A stretch of 64,000 nucleotides of DNA, from contig NC_134150.1 in assembly GCF_033958435.1 (NCBI RefSeq), forward strand, positions 39,489,501 to 39,553,500, written 5' to 3'. Shown in pieces: positions 12,311-22,827 of the stretch. Position 1 is the first letter of the stretch. Each line of letters starts with the position of its first letter. A program made the position numbers and the translations under genes. Origin of the DNA: Carettochelys insculpta (taxonomy: Eukaryota; Chordata; Testudines; Carettochelyidae). A model generated the notes under the pieces. It ran no database searches, had not been told where the DNA came from, and saw only the letters and a program-made list of their open reading frames with translations.

Positions 12311-13599
12311 CCGCCAGCCCTCCACAGCCGAGAGGCATTCCTGCAGCGAGCCAGGCTCGGGGGGGACCCGATGGGAGCCCCCTCAGCCAAGAGAGGCGTG
12401 TGCGACCGCGAAACACCAGCTCAGCTTCCCACCTAGAGGGTCTGTCCTGCCACCGATGGTGCCGTGTGGGGCAGGACACACCGGGAAAACCTTCCCTAGT
12501 GCCTGGTCATTGGCTGCTCAAAGCCAGCACGCCCCATGTGCCACCAAGCCAGCCTTCCTGCTCCACCGCCGCCCTGCATCGGGGCTGCCTGCAGCTCCCA
12601 CGGACCAAGGCCCAGCCTCTCTCCTGGGCTGGGAGTAGCTGTCAAATTCCTTGGCCTGAGCCCCTTGTTCAGAGGGCCAGCAGCTAAGCCAGAGGAGGTC
12701 AGGAAGGTTAGGGGGCACGGATCACACTGATGGGCAAGGGGCTGGGGGGTGGGAGTCCTGTTGGAGACACCCCCTCCACATAACTGGATGCCAAACAGCT
12801 GGGCTTACGGCTGCCTCCCCTGAGTTTAATTATCATCCATCGCCGCAGGTCCCCGCCAGCCTGAGGCCTTCAGCCTGTTTTCACAGTACTGCCCTGGCCT
12901 ACAGACCCCCGCCCTGCACACGGCTGGTGCTCTCCTGAGACCCACGTCTGGGACACGCCCTAGCACTGACTGGGCTCAGCTCCCAGGCCGAGGCTGTGCC
13001 ACAAAAGGGAGGTGGCTCCAGGCACACAGGGCAGTAAATCAGCCTTATGTTGCACAGCCTCTCCGCTTGCCCCATCCCTCCAGCACAGACCCTCGGCCCT
13101 GCCCCAGCCCCCATCCCACACACCAGGGACCAGCCAGGCTCCAGCACGGACAGCAGCCGCCAGCTTTGGATGCTCAAAGTTTTCACGGGGGTGTTTTCCA
13201 GGCCGGGATTCCCGCACTGCTGCAGCACCTCCCAACACATCCAGCCCGGGGTGGAGGACAGACAGGGGCCCTGCAAACCAAGGGGCCTGGGGGGAGGTGG
13301 CCTTCTGGCTTCTCTGTCAGATCCAGCCCCTGGCTGACGGAGCAAACCTGGGAGTCCCCACTGAGCAAGAGGGAGCGGCGTGCTCCCAGAGGGGATGTGT
13401 GGGTGGTGTGCTATCCTGCTGGCCAGAGTGACCTGCCGGGCGCACAGCAGAGGCGCAGCGGCCGATCTTGTGATCCCAGTGGCTCCAGCCAGGCACTCAA
13501 GAGACGTCAATATTTGCACTTACTCAGACTCTGGAGCAGGGAGGACCAGGTGCTCATCTCCGGCCCAGCGCCCCAGTCCCTGGCAGCAGGAAGGCAGCG

Positions 13600-14335
13600 G
13601 CTCTAAGAGGCAGTCGTCAGCATGGCTCCCACTCTGCCCCCCAGGACAGGGTCACACGCGGCGGCTACGGTCCTTCCTTTTCCTCCCGGGGCCAGGCAGG
13701 GAGGCAGCCCGGGTCAGCTCGCCGGGGCTGGGCAGGGAGGCAGCGGCCACGTGGGGACCCTCACGATGCCAGCGCGGCCCAGGAGCTGCCGCTGTCTTGT
13801 AGAGCGGGAGCCGCGTGGGAGCCGGCGCGCCGGGCGAGGGACATAGCGCCCATTTTCTTCCCTTTTAACGCTGCCTGCTTCCCTCCAGGCCTGCCTCTCG
13901 CCCTCTGTTCCAGGGCTGGTCCTGAGCTGCAGAAGCGCCCCTCCCCGCTCCTCTTCCCACTCCCTTGCACTTGATAGCAGCCTTGTCAAGACTGCTGAGT
14001 TGCGGCTGACCCCTCACCCGCAGCTGCTAATTAAGGTTCCACAGTGACAGATCAAGTGCCTCGCCTCAAGTTTGCAGCACCAAAGCCTCTAATTGGAGGC
14101 GCTTTTTATTTCTCAATAGCAGCCGCTCGGGGTGGGGCTTTTTCTCGGCCCCCGCCAGACCCCAGCAGCAGCGCGTCTGGCTTTTGTGTTCGCCTCCGGA
14201 ACGGGGAGAGGGGCGGACAGGCAGGCCCTGCTCCCCTGCCGCCCCACCTGGCCTGCCTCCTCTCCCGCCTGCCAGCTTCCCCCGCACCGCCCGGCTCGCG
14301 GTGTAGCCGGCGGCGCGAGGAGAGCTGAGCGTGAC
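13600..14335. promoter_or_regulatory. CpG-rich block, candidate CpG island
   Basis: CpG dinucleotides are frequent, for example around 13,800-13,850 (GAGCGGGAGCCGCGTGG, GGCGCGCCGGGCGAGG) and 14,110-14,325 (CCGCTCGGGG, CGCCCGGCTCGCGG, CCGGCGGCGCGAGG). Such density in a vertebrate suggests an unmethylated island, perhaps a distal promoter or enhancer. No TATA box, start codon context or exon is evident. The block surrounds an AT-rich site at 14,020-14,125. Confidence 0.4.
14020..14125. promoter_or_regulatory. AT-rich island with a TAATTG near-palindrome
   Basis: GCTAATTAAGG is followed about 60 bases later by the near-palindrome GCCTCTAATTGGAGGC at 14,085-14,100 (14 of 16 positions symmetric), then CTTTTTATTTCTCAATAGC. 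The TAATT cores suit homeodomain proteins. It lies inside a CpG-rich block. Regulatory role is inferred. Confidence 0.4.
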
Positions 14336-14364
14336 AGGCTGGGGCATGTGCTCTGCACCGTAGA

Positions 14365-14549
14365 GACGACAAGAAGTCCCGTGGCACCTTAGAGACTAAC
14401 AGATATTTTGCCACCTCAGCTTTCGTGGGCAAAGACCCGGCAAAGCGCCAAAGCTTCGGCGCCCAAGTATCTGTCAGTCTCTGAGGTGCCAGGGGACTTC
14501 TCGTTGGTTTTGCAGCTACTGACGAACACGGCGACCCCCCGGTACTTGT
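14365..14549. mobile_element. Penelope-like palindromic terminal fragment
   Basis: The left arm (14,365-14,408; AGTCCCGTGGCACC, AGAGACTAACAGAT) is inverted in the right arm (14,462-14,506; ATCTGTCAGTCTCT, GGTGCCAGGGGACT). After the right arm comes CTACTGACGAACACGGCGACC. I recognise the arms and tail as a common turtle repeat of the type assigned to Penelope-like elements. In intact copies the centre contains CTGATGA, a short hairpin and CGAAA, which is a hammerhead ribozyme layout. Here the GCCCACGAAAGC half survives on the minus strand at 14,420-14,430, but the CTGATGA part is not visible. The element is short, decayed and certainly inactive. Confidence 0.6.
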
Positions 14550-15162
14550 CACCGGAGACAGTGGGTCTCGGCGGTCGCAGCTTCCTTGGGCAAGCCCGGG
14601 CACGGGCACCACCGCCCAATGCCAGGGGCTGGCTGGAGCCCAAGAAGCCCTGTGGGCCAGGTGGCGTGGGAGCGCACCAGGAGAGAGGAGGGGAAATAAA
14701 ACGGAGGGATAACGACAGGAAGGAAGAACAGAGCCGGCCCAGTGGGGCCTAGAGGGTGGGAGGTGGATGTCGAGTCAGTTGGAGCGCAGGCCGTGAAGAG
14801 AACTGCCTGGGCCTAAGGCCCAGCCTGGAAAGAAAGGAAAGGCTGCGGAGGTCACGGGCAGGGCACTGGCCAGCACGAGGTGCCCGGCACGGGGGGCCCC
14901 TCGAGGGTGGGAGGAAGGAGAGTGTCTCTGGGTGACCAGAGTCCGGGTGAGGGGCAGGTGGGGTGTGCACAGCCTGAGAGTGCCGCTGCACTGCACGCAA
15001 TCGGTGTCCAGCCCTCTGGCGAACGGGCCAGTTCAAGGTTCCATCCAGCTACTCCGACCCCTCACAAGACCAGCCCTTGCTCCTGGAGAGACCCCCTCCC
15101 CATCCCCAGGTACCCTGACCTCCATCCAACAGACACGACTGCCATCTCACCTGCGGTCCAAA

Positions 15163-15338
15163 GTTCCCTGTCAGCTGAGCACTTGGCCGGCCACCCAGGA
15201 GAGATTTAGGAACCCCCCAGCTGAGCAGCTCAGCATTCACAGCCAGCAGCGTGTGTTTCCACTGGTGGTGCACATCCACCAATACCTCGGTGCACGTAAA
15301 TTTTATTCCACACATGGATGGAAAAAATTAGCGGGCAC
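15163..15338 (+). mobile_element. Short TIR element (hAT-like MITE), copy 1
   Basis: The left end is GTTCCCTGTCAGCTGAGCAC and the right end is AAAAAATTAGCGGGCAC, giving a degenerate inverted pair. The interior shares CACTTGG, GGCCACC, the AGAGATT block, CAGC..GTGTGTTTCCACTGG and TTTATTCCACACATGGATGG with the copies at 18.5, 19.9, 22.6 and 56.3 kb. At about 175 bases it has no coding capacity and would need a transposase in trans. No exact target-site duplication is visible. Confidence 0.65.
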
Positions 15339-15604
15339 ATTGTTGCTTTCCCTCAGTGACACCTTCACACACATACAGTCCCAAAACGTAGAAGCACAAC
15401 TACTCATAGGAAAAAACAGGCTGGGAAGGAGGAGAGAGAGAGAGATCCTAACTGATTAAGGACAGTGGAGGCACCAGATACCTCTCCACAGAGCTCTGCC
15501 TCACCGCCCCAGCTCCCCCGCCACTGCCAGTACCGCCTCTGTTCTGGCAGCTCCCTGGCCGGCTTCAGCCTCCGGGGCTGTCAGTCTGGTGCCCTTCACT
15601 AGCA

Positions 15605-15965
15605 CTAAATTCCCTCCCACAAAGACAAATCCATCAGGGTTAACATCTGCAGGAACCTGGTTTGGCAAAACTCCCGCAGCCCATCGATCGGCCCGTTGGC
15701 AAAATCGGCAGCCCCGTCACTTCTAGGGCTCAATACGGTTAATTTCCCAGACAGCAGGATCTGAGCAGAGCTGGGGACGACACGCGAACAAAAATCATTG
15801 GAAGCTCTGACCAGATAACGCAGCAATTCATAAAAAGGCCGTCAAGTCAGCAGTCAAGAGCCCGTCCTATTAGCCAGGGTGATTAGGACAGGGAAGAGGA
15901 GCTGAATATTTCATCCCGCAGAGTCATTAGCTGACTGAGAAGGCGGCGTGTCTGGCCCCAACCAG
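15605..15965. promoter_or_regulatory. AT-rich island, candidate conserved non-coding element
   Basis: A 360-base segment has balanced composition with GGGTTAACATCTGC, CATCGATCGG, GGTTAATTTCCC, AAAATCATTGG, CAGATAACGCAGC, CAATTCATAAAAAGG and CATTAGCTGACTGAG. It matches no repeat family I know, and its composition breaks sharply from the flanks. Enhancer function is inference. Confidence 0.4.
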
Positions 15966-16079
15966 GCCTCTGAAGAAAATCTGTGCCAATCTGTGCGTTA
16001 CTAAGAGACGGGACAAAAATACACATCCCACATTGCAGCATGGCCAGGGAATCTCAGAGCCCTTTCCCTGGGGAGGTCT

Positions 16080-16330
16080 GTGCCCCAGGCTAGACAGCAG
16101 GGCACTGAACTGAGAACCAGGCCACCTGGGTCCGATTCCCAGCTCCGCCTGCGACCCTGGGAAAGGCACTTCCATTCTGTTTTCTCTCCCCATCTCATTA
16201 GACGGCAAACGGTCGGGGGCAGCCACCGTCTCTCACGGCGTATGCACAGACGTAGCCGCACCGGGGTCCCGGTTTCACCAGGGGCCCACAGGCACTCCAG
16301 CAGTACAAACCCACTGCCACCAGCGCAGCT
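16080..16330 (+). repeat. MIR-like SINE with the common 3' tail
   Basis: Core features run in the expected order: GCACTGAACTGAGAACCAGG, CACCTGGGTCCGATTCCCAGCT (a B-box-like segment), a GACCCTGGGAAAGGCACTTCC block and TCCCCATCTCATTAGACGG. A tail with CAGCCACCGTCTCTC, ACAGACGTAGCCGCACCGGGG and GGCACTCCAGCAGTAC follows. The same tail type stands alone at 27.5 and 34.4 kb. It is diverged but complete enough to show body plus tail. Confidence 0.6.
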
Positions 16331-17224
16331 CCGTCAGCTCTTCCGAACCTCTGCGAGAGTCTGTCGATTCCCACAGGGCTGTGTGCTAAGGTGCAGGGTG
16401 GGGTGCTGTGCCCCGGGGGAGACGGCCACCGGACAGCACCTGAGGGCAGATACACAGAAACCCAGTGGGTCGGCGGGGAGGACGCGGCGCTTTCAACTCT
16501 AGAGGGACGCGAGCTCTCGGGTCTCTTGCAGACGAGGGCTTGTGCCACCAGCTGGGCCTGCGAGGAGAGTTCCTTCCCCGCGGCAGGGGGCCAGCCCAGG
16601 AGGGAAGGGAGCAGACAAAGTCCTCTCGCCCCACCAGGGCGCATCCCAGGGCTTTGACCCTAACTTGGCTGACAGGATAAACTCCAGTGCCCAGGCCACC
16701 TTGGGAGCTTTGGGGGTATAGTCCCACCCCAGTTCTCAGGGGGCTCATGGCCCCTCTCACGCTGCAGCCCGCCATGAGTGACATTAAAGCCACCTGCCCG
16801 CCCCGGCTGCCCACCGCTGGCACAGCTGCTTTACCACCCAGGCGGAAGGATGGCTCAGAATGGGGCCGAGGACAGAGCAGCGCAGGCTGGCCAGGGAGTC
16901 GCAGCTTAGCCTGGCTGCGTTGCAAAGGCGAGTGGCAGAGACAAGGGCGGACGCCAGGAGTAGGAAGGAAGCCAGGAGTCTGCCAGAGCCCTGGGGGCCA
17001 CTTGTAGCCCTCCCCACCCAGGTCGGTGGCGGGGCCGGGTGAGCAGGAACAGGGCAATGCACAACTCATTCGCTGGAATGAGCTGAGCCCCGGGGAGGCC
17101 AGGCCCTGCAGCTGGACACACTGAGGTTGCAGCAGACTCCATGGCAATCTACCCAGGGGGTTTGCACAGGAGGCCAGGGCCAAGGCGGGGCTGGCAGAGA
17201 GGTGGAACCAAGTCTGTAGCTCGG

Positions 17225-17340
17225 AGGTTTGACCTAATGGCTAGAGCACAGACCTGAGCAGCAGGACCGCCTTAAATCCAGGCCCACTGACTCCCTCTGA
17301 GGCCTCAGGCAAGTCGTGTGCCTCAGTTGCCTCATTGCCC
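17225..17340 (+). repeat. MIR-like SINE fragment
   Basis: AATGGCTAGAGCACAGACC, a TTAAATCCAGG segment, CCTCAGGCAAGTCGTGTGCC and TCAGTTGCCTCATTGCC follow the MIR-type order from the A-box side to the 3' core. Confidence 0.55.
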
Positions 17341-18199
17341 AAGCAAGGAGGCTGCTAGGAAGGCGGCTCAGGGAGCACCTGTTTGTAGGGTACGGGCGGG
17401 AGGGGCTCCAGCAGGCAAAGGGGCGTCAGGGAGTCTAGTCCCCCAGAGCCCCCCTCCGAAGCTCTCCAGGGAGAGACCAACAGACAGGACCAGCTCTAAC
17501 CTGGCTGCAGCAGGAGACCCCCAGCGGGCACAAGGGAAAGGGGAGCAGCCTGTGAGGCCGGTGACAGGGCCCCCGCATTCTCCTCCCCGCTTCCCCTTCG
17601 CCTTGTGCCAGAAGCTTGACAGATCTATTGTGCGGTGAGCGCACGAGACGTTTTATCACCGCAAGCGAGACAGGCAGAGCCGTTGTCCTGACCCCGTAAT
17701 CAGTCTGAAGAGAAACAGAAGACGGCTTGTATCATCCTCCCAGGTCAGAGGCCGGAAGGAGTCAGCCACTGCCCTCCAGCCCTGCCAAATGCCTGGAATT
17801 CACGCCGGGGCAGGCAGCTGCTGTCACAAGCCGGCTGCACCTCTTCCTTTCCCTCCAGGGCTGGGGAGACAATAGAGCAGGTGCTGAGCAGTGGGGGCGG
17901 GGAGGCCAGACTCTGCCAAGGAGGGGACCGTTGTCTGAGGCTTGCAAAATACTCAGAGGGGGCCGCCAGCCAGCCAGCCCCCCACCCACTTCTGCATGGC
18001 TGGAAGGAACCCCAGCTTGCCCATATGGATCCTGCAGCCTGGAACCTTTCCTTATCCACCCCAGCTCCTGACCTGGCCGTGCTGCTATGCTTTCCTCTCC
18101 CACCCCCGCCGGGCCAAGAAGGAAAACCGCCGCAGACCGTCCCAATGCTTTTTCCACCTGAAATCAGCTGCGTACAACCTCACCCTGCCCAGGCTGGCT

Positions 18200-18315
18200 C
18201 CACACTAGCGCCGCGCCCTCCCCGCCGCCGTCAGGCGCACAGACCGACTAATCTCAAATCAGGCATTAATTCTTAATGCCCCAGATACACGAGCAACAGA
18301 AAGAAGAGTTCATTC
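18200..18315. promoter_or_regulatory. AT-rich patch, candidate regulatory
   Basis: CTAATCTCAAATCAGGCATTAATTC, TTAATGCCCC and TTCAATTAGCAAGG occur together next to GC-rich DNA. It is short. No repeat was recognised. Confidence 0.25.
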
Positions 18316-18486
18316 AATTAGCAAGGCTGGAGAAGCTCCCATCGCCCAGGACCGGAACAGAGCCAGGGGCAGACACTAGACTGGAAAATCCACAAGCGAG
18401 AGCCCCCAGGATCCAGAGCGCGGTTACATCCCTCTACCTGACCCATCCCCTCCGCCCCAGAGAGTCGCCACCAGGCTTCCCACTGA

Positions 18487-18650
18487 GTTCTCCATCCATG
18501 TGTGGAATAAATTTTATGACGTGCACTGTGGCATCCGCAAATGCGCACCATCAACAGGAACACAGGCCGGTGGCTGTGGGTGCTCTGCTGATCAGCTGGG
18601 CGGCACCTGAATCTCTCCTGGCAGCCGCCCCAGCGCTCAGCTTACAAGCA
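18487..18650 (-). mobile_element. Short TIR element (hAT-like MITE), copy 2, inverted
   Basis: On the minus strand this shows the same order as copy 1: a GCTTGTAAGCTGAGCGC left end, CTGCCAGGAGAGATTCAGG, ATCAGCAGAGCACCCACAGC and TTTATTCCACACATGGATGG. The right terminus is truncated after the CACATGGATGG block. It is diverged and non-coding. Confidence 0.6.
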
Positions 18651-18869
18651 GTGCTGTTCTCCACTTATCTGAGTGGATCCCAACACCCTGACTCTCACCA
18701 GGAAGGAAGGCTCCTGCCGGGCTCAGCTGCAGCTGAAGTCCAAGGACGGCCTTTGCAAACGAGAGAGTGGGGGAGAAGAGACGCATCTTGAATCTGGCAC
18801 AGCCAGCTGGTCGAGGCAATCTAGCAGTTACAGCAGGGGCCAGACAACCTGCCCTCTGGCCCTGCTATG

Positions 18870-19030
18870 CCCTGGCTCACTATGAGGCCTTTGGACTGTC
18901 ACCTAGTCTCTGGTTCACCGGGAGCAGCAAGGTGGCCCTTCTCTGGCAATCAGGATACTCAGTGCCTCAGCTTCTCTCAATGTAGAATGGGGCTAAGAAT
19001 TCCCACCCCCATTCCCGTGAGGAAAGCCCT
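18870..19030 (+). repeat. MIR-like SINE fragment
   Basis: GGACTGTCACCTAGTCTCTGG is followed by CTCAGTGCCTCAGCTTCTC, an AATGTAGAATGGGGCTAAG block and CCGTGAGGAAAGC. These match the 3' half of MIR-type elements (CCTCAGTTTCC, TGTAAAATGGGG, GTGAGGA). Confidence 0.5.
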
Positions 19031-19942
19031 CGCCCTGAAGCTTAAGGGTGGAGCCCCTCTCCACCTCCAGCTGCACGATTGCAGCCTCGCGAGCAGGCAC
19101 AAACCAGCACAAGGTCTCCTCAGCCTTGGGGGCAGCTCTCAGCTGTTTTGCTAGGCAGATCTGGGGAGCGGACACAGCCTGGCCTAGAATCAGACTGCTG
19201 CCGTCTGCCCCGTGGGTGCCTAACAAGCGCTGTTTGGAAGCGGGTGGAGACCCTCTGATAAAGGGGGTCCGGAGCAGCCAGCCCTCCCCAGCTGGACGCC
19301 CGCTCACGCCACAAGAGCTCCAGAGAGGAGAGATACGTGCCCTCTGCTTTCAGGGGCAGGCGCTGATAACGCAGCACCACACGCCCCTATTTCGCCCGCA
19401 GGGCTGAGAACAACCCGGCTGCAGCTACTTTTGGATTTGGTTAGAGGGTAGCCAGGGTGGGCTGGAACTTGTGAGTAGGAAGCCATGCATCTGAGTGCTG
19501 CAAACCAGCCAGTGCGTGTCACGCAGGGCTGCACCCTTGGGGAGCAGGAGTTTCTCCATCCCTGCAGGAGAGCAATTTGGAGACAGCGCAGCCCTCCCCA
19601 GGTAACCGGCACCGCAACAGCCTTAACTGCTTCCCACCTATAAAGTTTAAAAGGCTTCTGCATGCCCCATTAGCATCCCCGCACCACTGCTGCCCTGCTC
19701 GCTGCCTGGTGCCGCTGTAGCAGCAGGGGTGTTTTTCTTTATTCTCTTTGCAAGAAAGGCAGCAAGATCCTGCCCGCGCTGCAATGGGCATTTGGTCTCT
19801 CTTGCTGGAGAGATGAGGCTGGCACTTTGAAAGGCTCCGAGACACAGCATACAAACGTCACCTGTCCTCGGCCTTGGGTCAGGAACTCTCCTCCCAGGCC
19901 TGGGCTGATTCCCAGCCTCCTCTGAGCAGAGCCCTGGGCAGG

Positions 19943-20111
19943 GCTCCCTGTAAGCTGAGAGATTCAGGGGCCACCCAGCTGATTAGCAGAGCGCCCACAG
20001 CCACCCATAGTCAGCAGCCTGTGTCTCTACTGGGGGTGCCCATCTGCACATGCCTGAGTGCACTTAAAATTTATTCCGCACATAGGCAGGAAAAAAATTT
20101 ATGGAGTGGAC
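19943..20111 (+). mobile_element. Short TIR element (hAT-like MITE), copy 3
   Basis: It starts GCTCCCTGTAAGCTGAGAG and contains CACCCAGCTGATTAGCAGAGC, GCCCACAGCCACCCATAG, CAGCCTGTGTCTCTACTGGG and TTTATTCCGCACATAGGCAGG. The right end AAAATTTATGGAGTGGAC is a decayed version of the inverted terminus. Non-coding. Confidence 0.65.
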
Positions 20112-20879
20112 CTGGGCCCTAGGCACTGCACGACTGCAAAGGGGCCAGCCCCAGGGGCTTCCACCCCCAACTTCAGTGACCCAAAGAACACGCCAGCAGC
20201 AGCACCTGGCATAGGCGCAGCACGAGTGAATCAGCATGCCCGTACCAGCACGCGGGCAGGACACCCAGGCCTCTGGAACCCCTGGGGACTGGGTGTCTTT
20301 CTGCGGGTGCCCCAATACCTCAGCGATGACCCCCTTAGAGCAGCAGAGCCTGAGCCAAATGCCTCTCAGCAGCAGCTCCACTGACCTCCCAGAGTTGCAG
20401 CCCTCCGGCAGGGCAGTACCCCACCGGGGCACGAGGAGCTGTGCGCGCTCACCAGCTCTGGAAGGCAGGCCCAGCAGGCCGGGGAAGGAGCTGGGCAGGT
20501 TCTTCCAGGCATCGCTGCCGGTGGCCTGTGGTTTGGTGGTTGTGGTCGCAGGTGTCCATCGCTCCCCTCTGGCGTGTGCCCGGACATGGTCACCAGGCTT
20601 GTGAGCAAGTGTCTGAGGGCACGTGTCCGTCCCCTGACAGGCAAGTGGCCAGCCAAGCCCTGCACTGAACACGGCGCTGGGGGGCGACGCAAGCCCTGCA
20701 AGGGGAGGCCAGGCTGACAGGGAGCAGGCAGGAGCATCAAGGGAAACAGCAGCTTTTGGGGGGGGACATAAAGGCCTGGAAAGGAGGGAACACTCAACAT
20801 TTCCTGCCCATGACCCTGCGAGGCAGACAACGAACCACTGTGGCTAACGACGAAAGGTGAGTGCACCAAAGCAAGCCCA

Positions 20880-21235
20880 GGCTAGAGGTGCAGGGTAATT
20901 AATTCCCTTCGTCTGCTTCCTCCTCCGCCTGGCCTCGGATCTGCTCCTGAGCGTTAATTATCAAGCCTTTATTCAGCATCCTTCAGCACGTGAAGAAGGC
21001 AAGCAAGCAAGGAAGGGCAGGCTATCAAGCATCATCCAATTATGCATGCGAGGAGTCAGACAGCTTGACTCTCAATACATAATCGTTTTAATTGCAAACC
21101 CTCGTAAAGGCCAGAGTTGCAAACTGTTCCTGCTCCCCACTCGTCGTATTAAAATCCAATTATTCTCTCTTGCCATGGGTCACTTTACTGGGAATAAAGA
21201 TGTCTCAGTCCGGAGCCAGGTCTGGTGTGGTGAGT
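20880..21235. promoter_or_regulatory. AT-rich island, candidate conserved non-coding element
   Basis: About 350 bases carry GGGTAATTAATTCCC (20,893-20,907, a near-palindrome), GCGTTAATTATCAAGCC, TTTATTCAGCATCC, ATCCAATTATGCATGCG, CATAATCGTTTTAATTGC and AAAATCCAATTATTC. Five or more ATTA/TAAT cores in this span are unusual for the window. No repeat family matches. Confidence 0.45.
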
Positions 21236-22100
21236 CGCATTAGCAACCAGCAGAGAAACACCTTTGTGCTAACAAACTGCCCGGCTCCCACTGGCAAGGG
21301 CAGGGGAGAGGGTGGCAGTGGGGCACTACAGATGGAAACTAGGCTGTTAGGCCTCGACCGAAGCTCACAGCCAAAGGCTGCTCCAAGCTCAGGCATGTTG
21401 CTGCGGCTGCAATGGGCCCAGCCAAAGCCCCTGACCTGAACTGCATCCCCAGGCTGCACAGCTGTCTGGATCTCTGGCATTCCCTGACACCAGGCCCCAG
21501 GGGAGCTCCTCGGGCCTTAGATCCATGAGGGGCAAACGCTGCACCTGGGGATCGCCTGCCTGCAGACACTGGGTGATTTCACAACTGTGGTAATTGCTGA
21601 AGCCAGGGGCCAGCGCTTCACCCAGCCCAAGTCCCTGTTTTGTAACAGGCACAGCTCTGTTTGCTGTAAATAACAACTCCAGCTGGGTCAGAATCTCCCC
21701 GGCATCGCTTCTGCGCAGGGGAACAGGGAGCGGAGGGGAGAGGCTACATTCTGTTCTCAGTTCGCTCCAGCCACGAGCCCTGGGACGTGGAGAGCAAGTT
21801 CTAACCCAGCCCTCCACCCACATCTCCCCGTGTTAGAGCTGCGACACTCGGCGAGCGTCAGTGGCAGTGACTCCCAGCTCCCCCCACCCAGCCCCGGGGG
21901 AGGAGGCCAGGCCCAGCATCCCAGGCTGGAAGGAGAGCTGGGCATGTGCCGACAGCCTGGCTGGCAGCATTTGGCTGGAGGTGGACAGACGCGCCCGATG
22001 CAATCCTGCCACCTGCCAGCTCTCGGGGAGTTCATTAAGAGCTCCTTATAAGCAGGGATGCAGCGTCAGCCATCTTGGTTCCACACTGCCTGCAGTGACC

Positions 22101-22114
22101 TGTGTGTGTGTGTG
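22101..22114. repeat. (TG)7 microsatellite
   Basis: A short TG run continues into CGCGC. Confidence 0.7.
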
Positions 22115-22479
22115 CGCGCTATGCCTAGAAAGCCGCTAACATTTCACCCCTGGTAACTGGGAGTTAAAGGGACAGACTCACCCAGCTGCCACCCTCACCC
22201 GCAGTCTGCGGGCTGAATGGACCCAATGCACACACCCTCCCCCCAGCCGAGTCTGGGACTACTGGGATTTCACAGGCAGATTCCAGGGACGAAGAGGACA
22301 ACCACATACCCGGTCTAAGGTTTCACAGTGCGACCATCACTGGGGCGTGTACGTGCTGACACAGAAAATATTTACTAGTTGCACAGCGCTTTTCCCTGGC
22401 CAAGCAGCCTACAGGCGCTCACAGCAGCTCAATAGCACGGGTGCTGCTAATCAGTTTAATTAAACAGCCTGTTTCCTCA

Positions 22480-22560
22480 AGCAGGGAAACTGAGGAACAG
22501 AGGCTAGCCATCCAGAGGCTCTGCAATCGGTGCTGGGGCCAACATGAGCATGCAAGACCA
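22480..22560 (-). repeat. Possible MIR-like SINE fragment
   Basis: The GGGAAACTGAGGAACAGAGGC segment reads as the reverse complement of the MIR 3' core (CCTCAGTTTCCC). Little else is alignable. Confidence 0.3.
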
Positions 22561-22647
22561 GACCCCCCACCCCGGCCCGGGTGTATTACGACCCTGCAGA
22601 CAGACACCGAGATGTTACGGAAACAAACGCGGCTGTTACCCACCCGC

Positions 22648-22827
22648 GTTCCCTGTAAAGTGAGCACTTGGACGGCTGCTCTAGAGAGAGAGAGGCGCCA
22701 TCCAGCTGATCAGCAGAGCGCCCACAGCCGTCAGCCTGTGTTTGCATGTGTGGTACCCATCAGCATGTGCCGGGGAGCGTGTACCAAAATTCATTCCGCT
22801 CAGGGATGGAAAAAAATTAGCTGGAAC
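22648..22827 (+). mobile_element. Short TIR element (hAT-like MITE), copy 4
   Basis: The left end GTTCCCTGTAAAGTGAGCAC and the right end TTAGCTGGAAC are a decayed inverted pair. The interior holds ATCAGCAGAGCGCCCACAGCC, CAGCCTGTGTTTGCATG, CCATCAGCATGTGCC and CATTCCGCTCAGGGATGG. It is the fourth copy within 7.7 kb. Confidence 0.65.

Noticed and set aside
15163..22827. Repeated blocks considered as a CRISPR-like or satellite array
   Set aside because: Copies are dispersed by 1.3-3.2 kb, differ in orientation and have inverted termini, so they are transposon copies. There are no regular spacers.
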